The notes below the pieces were generated by a model, which was given only the letters and a program-made list of their open reading frames with translations, was not told the origin of the DNA and searched no databases. Of a stretch of 10,814 nt of DNA, positions 1 through 5,951 are shown in pieces. Source of the stretch: Treponemataceae bacterium (GTDB lineage Bacteria > Spirochaetota > Spirochaetia > Treponematales > Treponemataceae); NCBI GenBank assembly GCA_024697985.1, contig JAILRX010000155.1:1-10814 (forward strand), read 5' to 3'. Position numbers and translations under genes: made by a program. The stretch's first letter is position 1. The number at the start of each line of letters is the position of its first letter.

Positions 1-616
1 CCCTCTTGCCGACCGGCACGAAAACCAAAAGGCTAGCAAACAAGACGGAACCCAAGTTAATGATTCTTGCAACAATTTTTGCATTAAGCATCGATTTTTC
101 ATACTTTTCAGGAGAAAAATCAGAGTTTTCCTTTTTCATCAGTTTCTGGATGTCGGTCCAAGCCTGTCCGTCAAGATACGAAGGATAATGCTCTTCAAGC
201 CAGGAAATAAATTCCTTGATGTCAGTGAAGGATGCAACACGATGAATCGTGAGAACTGCAATTTCCTTGCCTTCACCTTCAGTCCTATCTCGCTCAAAAT
301 AAATTTTGAGCAGACCGGAATAAAACGAATAGCCTTTTATCGTGGAAGCGTAAACCCTGTCGCGTGCTCGGTATCCATCGTAATATTCGAAATAATCGCT
401 TTCAAAAAGAAGGTAGCTACGTTTCAATCCTATCGTAAACCAGATGATGAATGACGGCACAAAAAGCATCAACACCTGAAGAGAAGCAAAAACCAGCCAT
501 GAATAAACCATCCCCTGAAGAAGATAATAATCAAGAACACCAATCAGGATGAAAAAGAAAACTATTAAAAATTGAGAAAAGTGTAAGACGCGTTTACGGG
601 TTCTATGAATCTTCAT
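1..616 (-). CDS. Membrane protein of unknown function, partial (C-terminus beyond left edge)
   Basis: An open frame begins with ATG (CAT on the plus strand at 614-616) and stays open to the left edge, giving 205 residues without a stop. I do not recognise the family. A basic start (KIHRTRKR) is followed by two hydrophobic segments at about residues 12-33 and 38-62. Next comes a soluble stretch at about 65-180 rich in aromatic and charged residues, with features such as YLLFESDYFEYYDGY, GLLKIYFERD and a later helix FTDIKEFISWLEEHYP. A third hydrophobic segment starts near residue 183 and is cut by the edge. Two helices followed by a beta-rich soluble part resemble bacterial PH-like or YcxB-like membrane proteins, but this is only a shape resemblance. 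The Shine-Dalgarno is weak. The gene is divergent from the TetR gene, so it is a candidate target of that repressor. Plus-strand open frames here are antisense shadows. Confidence 0.8.
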   Translation of the reverse strand, partial: MKIHRTRKRVLHFSQFLIVFFFILIGVLDYYLLQGMVYSWLVFASLQVLMLFVPSFIIWFTIGLKRSYLLFESDYFEYYDGYRARDRVYASTIKGYSFYSGLLKIYFERDRTEGEGKEIAVLTIHRVASFTDIKEFISWLEEHYPSYLDGQAWTDIQKLMKKENSDFSPEKYEKSMLNAKIVARIINLGSVLFASLLVFVPVGKR

Positions 617-692
617 ATTTTTTTTACCTAGGTTTTAATTTTCTTATAAAAATTGAATAAAAGCAATAGTAAAATATGTAAAAATTTGAACC

Positions 693-721
693 TTGAATTT
701 ATGTACCATTTGGTATATAGT
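693..721 (+). promoter_or_regulatory. Promoter of the TetR-kinase-regulator operon with embedded operator dyad
   Basis: A sigma70-like promoter is visible: -35 TTGAAT (693-698), a 17-bp spacer, and -10 TATAGT (716-721). The spacer contains a perfect dyad, TACCA-TT-TGGTA, at 704-715. It extends to 7 of 8 matching bases per arm (ATGTACCA / TGGTATAT, 701-718). A dyad of this form between -35 and -10, immediately before a TetR-family gene, is the expected arrangement for autorepression. The expected transcription start, about 7 nt after the -10, falls on or beside the ATG at 728, and no Shine-Dalgarno precedes that ATG, so the mRNA may be leaderless. Autoregulation and leaderless initiation are inferences. 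Confidence 0.6.
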
Positions 722-727
722 TGACTC

Positions 728-1309
728 ATGGAAAAATCCTCTGAAACAAAAAAATTCATTCTTGAAACAGCGACTCGTCTTTTTGCAGCAAAAGGATACG
801 ACGGAGTCGGAGTTCAGGAAATCTGCAACGAGTCGAGCATCACAAAGCCGACTCTCTACTATTATTTTACAAGCAAGTCAGGCCTTCTTTCGGCCATTCT
901 TGAAGAAACCGGTTCTCAGATGCTCGAAAGTTTTGAGAAAAGTTCGGAATACAGGCACGATTTCATAGGCTCACTCACATCGATTTTGAAAGGCAGCATA
1001 GAGTTTGCCACTCTCCATCCCGATTTTTACAGGCTGAGCTGCGCACTGCAGAACGTCTCAAGTGAATCAGAAAGCGGCAAAATCTACAGGGATTTTTCGG
1101 AAAAACTAGAGGGCATTTTTCAAAGATTCTTCGAAAACTCAGTTTCAGAAATCGGAAACATGAAGGGCAAGGAAATTCTTTTCAGCAGGATTTTCTTTCA
1201 GACCTGCCAGGCAGTTTCCATGGACATGATAAGCGGCCGGTTTCAAAATGAAAACGAAATCAGCTCGTCCATCATCCATTCCTTCGCTTATGGAGTCGTA
1301 GCTGGATAA
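728..1309 (+). CDS. TetR/AcrR-family transcriptional regulator
   Basis: The 193-residue length is normal for the family. The N-terminal TetR DNA-binding domain covers about residues 8-58: a first helix ILETATRLFAAKGY, then VGVQEICNESSITKPTLYYYF, with the recognition helix around SITKPTLYYYFTSK (37-50). The C-terminal ligand and dimer domain (about 60-193) is divergent, as usual, and does not reveal the ligand. The ATG at 728 is the only sensible start because it leaves a normal short N-terminus before the HTH, yet there is no Shine-Dalgarno. The promoter -10 ends 6 nt upstream, suggesting leaderless translation. The stop is one base from the ATG of the histidine kinase, so the three regulators should be co-transcribed. 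Likely role: repressor of its own operon via the dyad at 704-715. Confidence 0.93.
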   Translation: MEKSSETKKFILETATRLFAAKGYDGVGVQEICNESSITKPTLYYYFTSKSGLLSAILEETGSQMLESFEKSSEYRHDFIGSLTSILKGSIEFATLHPDFYRLSCALQNVSSESESGKIYRDFSEKLEGIFQRFFENSVSEIGNMKGKEILFSRIFFQTCQAVSMDMISGRFQNENEISSSIIHSFAYGVVAG

Positions 1310-1310
1310 A

Positions 1311-2666
1311 ATGTTCGCAATTGATATTACAATCTATCAGGTTATTCTTGATTTCATGCTCATCATATTTTTGGTATGCCTTAACGAAATCATAATTTCA
1401 AAAAGAAAGCCATCTGTGTTTTTCTATATGCTTTTATCCGACTTGATGATGCTGATAACGAGAATTCTCGGTCTGATGTATCAGGAAAAACTTCATGAAA
1501 ACCCGGACAACGGTAAAGCCTACACGATATTTGTAATCATCACCATTTTGAACTTTATTTTCTATTATGCCACAACTGTTTTTTTCGTTTACTATCAGAT
1601 TTCCTACATACGTAAAGACAAGAACATCAGTTACCTGCCGGCACACATAAATCTTGGAATCAGCGTGGTATCCTGCATAGTTTGGATCATTTCTGTCTTT
1701 ACAAAAACCTTCTTTACGGTTGAAAACGGCATTTTCATTTTTTCAAAAAATCATTATTACGGTGAAATCGGAGGACTGATTTCTTTTATTATTTCGATTT
1801 ACATCCTGATAAAAAATCGAAAAATGATGAATATTCTTGATAAAACGGCTTTCTATTCTGTCATAATTCCACCTGTTTTAATCGTGTTTCTAAGAGAGCA
1901 TGCACATCACTTTACAATACAGATATGCTTTTCATTTTCAATAATGATTCTTTTTAATTTTGCCCACATCGGAATGATAAGGCGCCTTTCAAAAGAAAGA
2001 TTCGAGCTTACAGAAAAGCAGGTAAAACTGACACTTTCACAGATTCAGCCCCACTTTATTTTTAACATATTGAATTCAATTTACGTTCTATGTGACAAAG
2101 ATCCGCTTCTTGCAAAGCAGACTTTAGGAAGTTTTTCCAAATACCTTAGGGCAAATCTTCAGGTTTCTCAAATCAATCAGCTGGTTCTGTTTGATATGGA
2201 AATGGAACACACGAAAAACTATATTGAGCTCGAGAAAATAAGGTTTGATGAAGAATTGAATGTCGAATACAACCTTGTCGACCGGAATTTCAAGCTGCCG
2301 CCGCTGACCATACAGCCAATCGTGGAAAATGCAGTCAAGCACGGAATCTGCAAAAAAAAGGGAGGCGGAACAATAAAAATCGAAAGTTACATGGATGGAG
2401 ACCTTCATGTCATAAAAATCAGCGATGACGGGGTCGGTTTTGATACAAAAACACTCAAATGTTTCGCAGAAAACTATGAAGTCTTGCCAGAAGAAGAAAT
2501 GATAAAACGACAGGTCGGCTTACGAATCGTTCGGGACAGGCTCTGGAAACTTTGCAGAGGCGAACTCAAGATAACAAGCAAAATCGGGGAAGGGACGACT
2601 GTTTTCATCATGATTCCAAGTGAGGAGAAAGGAGGCGTGATCTATGACCATTTACGCATGCGATGA
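1311..2666 (+). CDS. LytS/YehU-type membrane sensor histidine kinase
   Basis: This 451-residue protein has about seven hydrophobic segments in residues 5-223, a short linker (SKERFELTEKQVKLTLSQ), then a His_kinase domain (PF06580-type) with the phosphoacceptor motif QIQPHFIFN (His248). The HATPase_c domain follows, with N box IVENAVKHG (Asn340), G1-like DDGVGFD (about 372-378), GLRIVRDRL (about 403-411) and GEGTTV (about 426-431). The essential catalytic residues are present. No PAS or other sensory domain is seen beyond the membrane region, so the signal is probably sensed in or near the membrane. The start follows the TetR stop by one base (TAA-a-ATG) with only a weak GGA, suggesting translational coupling. 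Its last 23 bases overlap the response regulator gene, its evident partner. Confidence 0.93.
   Translation: MFAIDITIYQVILDFMLIIFLVCLNEIIISKRKPSVFFYMLLSDLMMLITRILGLMYQEKLHENPDNGKAYTIFVIITILNFIFYYATTVFFVYYQISYIRKDKNISYLPAHINLGISVVSCIVWIISVFTKTFFTVENGIFIFSKNHYYGEIGGLISFIISIYILIKNRKMMNILDKTAFYSVIIPPVLIVFLREHAHHFTIQICFSFSIMILFNFAHIGMIRRLSKERFELTEKQVKLTLSQIQPHFIFNILNSIYVLCDKDPLLAKQTLGSFSKYLRANLQVSQINQLVLFDMEMEHTKNYIELEKIRFDEELNVEYNLVDRNFKLPPLTIQPIVENAVKHGICKKKGGGTIKIESYMDGDLHVIKISDDGVGFDTKTLKCFAENYEVLPEEEMIKRQVGLRIVRDRLWKLCRGELKITSKIGEGTTVFIMIPSEEKGGVIYDHLRMR
2630..2635 (+). promoter_or_regulatory. Strong Shine-Dalgarno AGGAGG for the response regulator, inside the kinase gene
   Basis: A full AGGAGG lies 8 nt before the ATG at 2644, within the 3' coding end of the kinase gene. 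It decides the start of the response regulator and explains the 23-bp gene overlap. The kinase itself has only a weak site, so the regulator may be made in excess over the kinase (inference). Confidence 0.75.
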
Positions 2667-3429
2667 TGAGCATCTTGGACTCGAGGGACTTGTAAACGCC
2701 ATCCGGGAAGCAGAACCGGATGCATCAATCTATTCATTCAGGGATGGAAGTGAGGCTATCGAATACTGCTCTAAAATAATTCCTGATGTCGCTTTTTTGG
2801 ACATTGAAATGAAGGGCGAGAACGGAATTTCAGTTGCCAAAAATATGAAGGAAGTGAATCCGAGAGTGAACATCATTTTCGTTACCGGATATTCGAACTT
2901 CATGAAAGAAGCGTTTGACCTGTATGCAAGCGGCTACATCCTCAAGCCAGTTGATGGAGAGGACATAAAAAAGCAGTTTGCAAATTTAAGGTATACAGTA
3001 AAAAAGGACAGCCGTCTGGAAGCAAAGACCTTCGGAGCCTTTGAACTTTTTTATGACGGCAAACCGTTAAGATTCAAGTATTCAAGGTCAAAGGAACTGA
3101 TCGCAATTTTGATTGATGCAAAAGGACTTCCCTGCTCTGCTGGAAAAATTGAAGAATTTTTGTGGGAAGATAATCTTTCAGATCACCGCTCGTACATCAG
3201 AAACCTCATCAGTGACATAAAAAACGTTTTTACCCAGCACGGTATAGAAGACGTCATCAACCGAGAACCGAACAATATGAGCATAAACTGTACTAAAATT
3301 AAATGCGACTATTTTGAATATCTGAACGGAAAAAGCCTTGAAGAACTGAATTTTCAGAACGAATATATGAGTCAGTATTCATGGGCGGAAAGCACGCTGG
3401 CCTCTCTTTTAAAACTAAAAAATAAGTAA
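2644..3429 (+). CDS. Response regulator with SARP-like winged-helix output domain
   Basis: Residues 1 to about 117 of this 261-residue protein form a receiver domain: acidic pocket CDDE (Asp7, Asp8), phosphoacceptor Asp53 in VAFLDIEM, Thr81 in FVTGYS and Lys101 in YILKPVD. All key receiver residues are present. From about 125 comes a winged-helix domain of the SARP / Trans_reg_C kind: a beta-strand start TFGAFELFYDGKPLRFK, then SRSKELIAILIDAKG and a helix EEFLWED. The tail CDYFEYLNG...YMSQYSWAE (about 221-248) is the short C-terminal piece often seen in LytS-paired regulators of this class. It is not a LytTR domain, the usual partner of LytS kinases. Its place at the end of the TetR-kinase operon makes it the kinase's partner; DNA targets are unknown. 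Confidence 0.92.
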   Translation: MTIYACDDEHLGLEGLVNAIREAEPDASIYSFRDGSEAIEYCSKIIPDVAFLDIEMKGENGISVAKNMKEVNPRVNIIFVTGYSNFMKEAFDLYASGYILKPVDGEDIKKQFANLRYTVKKDSRLEAKTFGAFELFYDGKPLRFKYSRSKELIAILIDAKGLPCSAGKIEEFLWEDNLSDHRSYIRNLISDIKNVFTQHGIEDVINREPNNMSINCTKIKCDYFEYLNGKSLEELNFQNEYMSQYSWAESTLASLLKLKNK

Positions 3430-3483
3430 AATCAAATCAAAACTGTTGCGTTTTTGTGACAGTCTACGCGCTATACTCTTGGC

Positions 3484-3558
3484 ATAGTTGTTTTGGGACC
3501 TGCATAATCTTCTGCACAACTTTTTTTCATGCAGGTTTCAAGACAGCTATTTTTTTTT
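3484..3558 (+). terminator. 22-bp RNA hairpin plus U-tract: operon terminator or small RNA
   Basis: Positions 3484-3505 pair with 3529-3550 in 22 contiguous RNA base pairs, including four G-U wobbles, around a 23-nt loop, directly followed by nine T (3550-3558). All four deviations from a perfect palindrome keep pairing in plus-strand RNA but would be A-C mismatches in minus-strand RNA, so a plus-strand transcript is indicated. The hairpin begins 55 nt after the response-regulator stop, so the simplest reading is that operon's terminator. It is unusually long. A TATACT hexamer at 3472-3477 would place a transcription start right at the hairpin, but no good -35 accompanies it, so an independent small RNA is only possible. 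A shorter competing fold pairs 3486-3491 with 3516-3521 before a T7 run. Confidence 0.7.
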
Positions 3559-3599
3559 CAGTTTTTTTTAAGAAATTACTAATAACGTTCCAGACTCTA

Positions 3600-3627
3600 T
3601 TGATTTTTTTTTGCAGATAATTATACT
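3600..3627 (+). promoter_or_regulatory. Predicted promoter of the pheA leader-operon transcript
   Basis: -35 TTGATT (3600-3605), a 16-bp T-rich spacer and -10 TATACT (3622-3627) form a plausible sigma70-type promoter with a start near 3634. It lies downstream of the U-tract hairpin at 3484-3558 and upstream of the 26-codon leader ORF, giving a leader of about 205 nt before the pheA start. A 7-bp stem with an AAAA loop at 3640-3657 (AACAAGA / TCTTGTT) would sit near the 5' end of this RNA. It lacks a following U-run and is more likely a 5' stabilising hairpin than a terminator. Confidence 0.5.
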
Positions 3628-3669
3628 ACTACCAACAGTAACAAGAAAAATCTTGTTCGGATTATTTTT

Positions 3670-3750
3670 ATGACAACATTTACATTTTTTATCGTGCTAA
3701 TTTCAATTATTCTCATTTTTGCCTTTACAAAGAAAGGTCGGGCACGGTAA
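3670..3750 (+). CDS. 26-residue putative phenylalanine attenuator leader peptide
   Basis: The short ORF runs from ATG (3670-3672) to TAA (3748-3750). A weak GGA (3659-3661) lies 8 nt upstream as ribosome site. The peptide begins MTTFTFFIVL, is hydrophobic, and ends in the basic tail KKGRAR. Phe occurs at residues 4, 6, 7, 17 and 19, that is 5 of 26. Phe6 and Phe7 codons (3685-3690) enter the first arm of a 13-bp stem, and the stop codon lies in its second arm. This is the geometry of classical amino-acid leader peptides such as PheL, although this peptide is longer and less Phe-dense. Ile is equally frequent (5), so the amino acid assignment leans on the downstream gene being pheA. A small membrane protein with one helix is the alternative reading. 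Confidence 0.6.
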   Translation: MTTFTFFIVLISIILIFAFTKKGRAR

Positions 3751-3824
3751 AGATACGTAAGTATTCAGAATAAAGCTAGATATAAGCGGTTCTGTTCTTT
3801 ACCGAACAGAACCGCTTTTTTTTT
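3686..3824 (+). promoter_or_regulatory. Transcription attenuator of the pheA operon (alternative 1:2, 2:3, 3:4 stems)
   Basis: Three mutually exclusive pairings are visible. Stem 1:2 pairs 3686-3698 with 3741-3753 in 13 contiguous RNA pairs (three G-U). Its first arm overlaps Phe codons 6-7 and its second spans the leader stop codon. Stem 2:3 pairs CGGTAAAGA (3745-3753) with TCTTTACCG (3796-3804), nine Watson-Crick pairs; nested inside it, 3766-3771 pairs with 3789-3794. Stem 3:4 is the terminator 3784-3797 / 3804-3817. Expected logic: a ribosome stalled at the early Phe codons masks region 1, so 2:3 forms and transcription continues. A ribosome reaching the stop masks region 2, or no ribosome lets 1:2 form, and in both cases the terminator forms. 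The pairings are seen in the sequence; the mechanism is inferred by analogy with pheL-pheA and trp attenuators. Confidence 0.7.
3784..3824 (+). terminator. Intrinsic terminator within the pheA leader
   Basis: A perfect 14-bp stem (3784-3797 with 3804-3817), loop TTTACC, followed by nine T (3816-3824). It ends one base before the AAGGA Shine-Dalgarno of pheA (3825-3829). A strong terminator between a promoter and its gene, rather than after a gene, points to conditional termination. Confidence 0.92.
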
Positions 3825-3838
3825 AAGGATTTGATTTT

Positions 3839-4681
3839 ATGGAAACAGAAAAGACATCAAGAATCGCCTACAGTGGAATCGAAGGGGCTTTTGCCAACAT
3901 AGCCGCCAAAAAGATTTTCCCGGATGGAAATCTTATTTCCTTCCTTGATTTCGCCAGCGCCTACAGGGCTGTTGAAAACGGGGACTGCGAATACGCCGTT
4001 CTCCCGATAGAAAACAGCTTCGCCGGAGAAGTCACGCAGGTAAGCGACCTGATGTTTTCCGGACCGCTTTTCATAAAGGGGGTTTACGAACTTACCGTCC
4101 ATCAGAACCTGCTTGGAACAGAAGGTTCTTCGATAGATTCAATAAAGACGGTAATAAGTCATCCCCAGGCTCTGGAACAGTGCAGTTCATACATAAATGA
4201 ACATGGATGGAAAATCCAAATCGAAAGCAACACGGCACGTGCTGCAAAAAAAGTTTCAGAACTGAATGACACATCAATCGCGGCAATCGCCAGCAAGGAG
4301 ACTGCCGAACTTTACGCCCTTAACATCCTTGCTTCCAACATCAACGAAAACGAAAACAACACCACCCGCTTTGCAGTTTTCACCAAAAACGAAAAATCAG
4401 AAACAGAAAAAGAAAAAGACGACACCTTCATAATGATGTTCACAGTTAAAAACAAATCAGGAATGCTTGCAAAAGCCATCAACGTGATAGGCGACAATAA
4501 TTTCAATATGAGCGAACTCAGAAGCCGCCCACTTAGAAAACAGGCATGGGAATATTACTTTTTTGTGGAAGCCCAGGGGTCTGTATGCTCACCACAGGGA
4601 AATAGAATGATTCAGGATCTTAAGGAACAGTGCGAAATGCTCAAAATCGTCGGTTCATACAAGATCCAAAAAATTAACTAG
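3839..4681 (+). CDS. pheA: Prephenate dehydratase (monofunctional, PDT plus ACT domains)
   Basis: The enzyme converts prephenate to phenylpyruvate, the committed step to phenylalanine, in the cytoplasm. The catalytic PDT domain spans about residues 7-182: N-terminal YSGIEGAFANIAAKK, PIENSFAGEV (57-66), SHPQALEQC (107-115), and the catalytic TRF motif in NNTTRFAVF (Thr176-Arg177-Phe178). The regulatory ACT domain follows at about 196-278, with NKSGMLAKAI in place of the GALV region and ELRSRP (226-231) in place of the ESRP region, both used for Phe feedback binding in the family. At 280 residues it is the normal size for a stand-alone enzyme; no chorismate mutase domain is fused. The ATG at 3839 has AAGGA 9 nt upstream, directly after the leader terminator. 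The DAHP synthase gene follows after 25 bp. Confidence 0.95.
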   Translation: METEKTSRIAYSGIEGAFANIAAKKIFPDGNLISFLDFASAYRAVENGDCEYAVLPIENSFAGEVTQVSDLMFSGPLFIKGVYELTVHQNLLGTEGSSIDSIKTVISHPQALEQCSSYINEHGWKIQIESNTARAAKKVSELNDTSIAAIASKETAELYALNILASNINENENNTTRFAVFTKNEKSETEKEKDDTFIMMFTVKNKSGMLAKAINVIGDNNFNMSELRSRPLRKQAWEYYFFVEAQGSVCSPQGNRMIQDLKEQCEMLKIVGSYKIQKIN

Positions 4682-4706
4682 GTATATAAACAGACGGAGG
4701 TTTATT

Positions 4707-5735
4707 ATGAATATGATTTTTGAAAAGGAACTTAGGAGACCTGAAGAAGTAAAGGAAATGTATCCTATTACAGAATGGACCAAGCAGACTGTCGAAAAAA
4801 AGCGACAAGAAATTCAAAACGTTTTTGAAGGAAAAGATTCTAGACTTCTATTGATCATCGGACCTTGTTCAGCAGATAACGAGACAAGCGTTTTGGATTA
4901 CATTTCGCGGCTAATTCCGGTACAAGAAAAAGTTAAGGATAAAATCCTGATTGTTCCACGCATTTATACTAATAAACCTCGAACAACTGGAGAAGGCTAC
5001 AAGGGAATGCTCCATCAGCCAAATCCGAACGAAAAACCTGATATGTTCAAGGGGCTTCTTGCAACAAGGCACATGCACATCAGAGCCGTAAACGAGACAG
5101 GTTTTGTGTGCGCCGATGAAATGCTTTACCCTGAAAACTACCGATATCTCGACGACATCCTCGGTTACGTTGCAGTAGGAGCTCGCTCAGTTGAGGACCA
5201 GCAGCACAGACTTACGGCCAGCGGAATTGAAGTTCCGGTCGGAATGAAAAACCCGACAAGCGGCGACTATTCCGTAATGATGAACGCAATTCTTGCAGCC
5301 CAGCACTCTCATACCTTCATCTATCGAGGATGGGAAGTTCAGTCAGAAGGAAATCCGCACTGCCATGCAATTCTTCGAGGCTCGACAAACAAACACGGAA
5401 ATAATCTTCAGAACTATCACTACGAAGACTTAATAAGACTTTGTGACGCTTATGACGCACGTGAACTTAAAAACCCTGCCGTCATCATCGACACAAACCA
5501 TTCAAATTCAAACAAAAATCCATTTGAACAGCCTAGAATCGTAAAGGACGTCTTGAATTCATGCAAATCAAGCACACGAATTTCAAGCATCCTGAAAGGA
5601 TTTATGATTGAAAGCTACATCGAAGACGGAAATCAGAAAATCGGAGAAGGCTGTTATGGAAAATCAATCACCGATCCATGTTTAGGGTGGGAAAAGAGTG
5701 AAAAATTGATTTACGAAATAGCTGATTGCATCTAA
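4707..5735 (+). CDS. 3-deoxy-7-phosphoheptulonate (DAHP) synthase, class I alpha type
   Basis: The enzyme condenses phosphoenolpyruvate and erythrose 4-phosphate, the first step of the shikimate pathway. The 342-residue length and motifs match the AroF/AroG/AroH family: metal ligand Cys54 in IIGPCSAD, substrate loop KPRTTGEGYKG (90-100), DEMLYPENYRYLDD, GARSVEDQQHR, the core NPTSGDYSVMMNAI, and metal ligands His265 (DTNHSNSNK), Glu302 (IESYIEDG) and Asp323 (ITDPCLGW). The full set of ligands is present, so it should be active. The start has GGAGG (4696-4700) 6 nt upstream; a second ATG at 4713 is possible. Which amino acid inhibits it cannot be read safely, so no aroF/G/H letter is given. Its position behind pheA and the Phe leader suggests a Phe-controlled isoenzyme (inference). 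Confidence 0.95.
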   Translation: MNMIFEKELRRPEEVKEMYPITEWTKQTVEKKRQEIQNVFEGKDSRLLLIIGPCSADNETSVLDYISRLIPVQEKVKDKILIVPRIYTNKPRTTGEGYKGMLHQPNPNEKPDMFKGLLATRHMHIRAVNETGFVCADEMLYPENYRYLDDILGYVAVGARSVEDQQHRLTASGIEVPVGMKNPTSGDYSVMMNAILAAQHSHTFIYRGWEVQSEGNPHCHAILRGSTNKHGNNLQNYHYEDLIRLCDAYDARELKNPAVIIDTNHSNSNKNPFEQPRIVKDVLNSCKSSTRISSILKGFMIESYIEDGNQKIGEGCYGKSITDPCLGWEKSEKLIYEIADCI

Positions 5736-5750
5736 GGTAGGAGGAACATT

Positions 5751-5951
5751 ATGGGACGAAAATCAATTTATCCAGAAGAATTAAAATCACAGGTTGTAGC
5801 AGAATATTCAGCAAATACGTGCGGATATAAGTTTCTTGCTAGAAAATATAACCTGAAACGTGATACTGTTAGAAGCTGGGTTTTAGCAGCTCAGAACAAA
5901 CTTCTTAAAAAGAAGCTAACAGAAAAAGATGAAACAGAAGCGGTTAACTGA
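5751..5951 (+). CDS. Small helix-turn-helix protein, IS3 OrfA-like
   Basis: The 66-residue protein is almost entirely one HTH domain: YPEELKSQVVAEYSANTCGY, then KFLARKYNLKRDTVRSWVLA, then a lysine-rich tail NKLLKKKLTEK. The pattern (basic start, EELKxxVVxEY, LAxKYxLxxxTVRxWV) is that of the DNA-binding part of IS3-family OrfA transposase proteins, but it is short for an OrfA. No leucine zipper, OrfB, inverted repeat or other transposon piece lies beside it. A good AGGAGG precedes the ATG, it sits 15 bp after the DAHP synthase stop, and its end overlaps the MATE gene by 23 bp. It is therefore placed like a real operon member. It may be a domesticated transposase HTH or an ORF remnant; function unknown. 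Confidence 0.75.
   Translation: MGRKSIYPEELKSQVVAEYSANTCGYKFLARKYNLKRDTVRSWVLAAQNKLLKKKLTEKDETEAVN

Noticed and set aside
6..454. Two plus-strand open frames at 6-188 and 188-454
   Set aside because: They are antisense to the continuous minus-strand frame of 205 codons, have no domain-like sequence and no ribosome site.
3640..3657. AACAAGA-AAAA-TCTTGTT hairpin as a terminator
   Set aside because: It is AT-rich and followed by CGGATT rather than a U-run; it lies at the 5' end of the predicted leader RNA.
3762..3772. TATTCAGAATA palindrome as an operator
   Set aside because: It has no spacer, lies within the attenuator region, and its CAGAAT part is better explained by pairing with 3789-3794.
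3634..3838. T-box or a metabolite riboswitch in the pheA leader
   Set aside because: No T-box consensus (AGGGUGGNACCGCG-like) or known aptamer core is visible, while a leader ORF with alternative stems explains the terminator.
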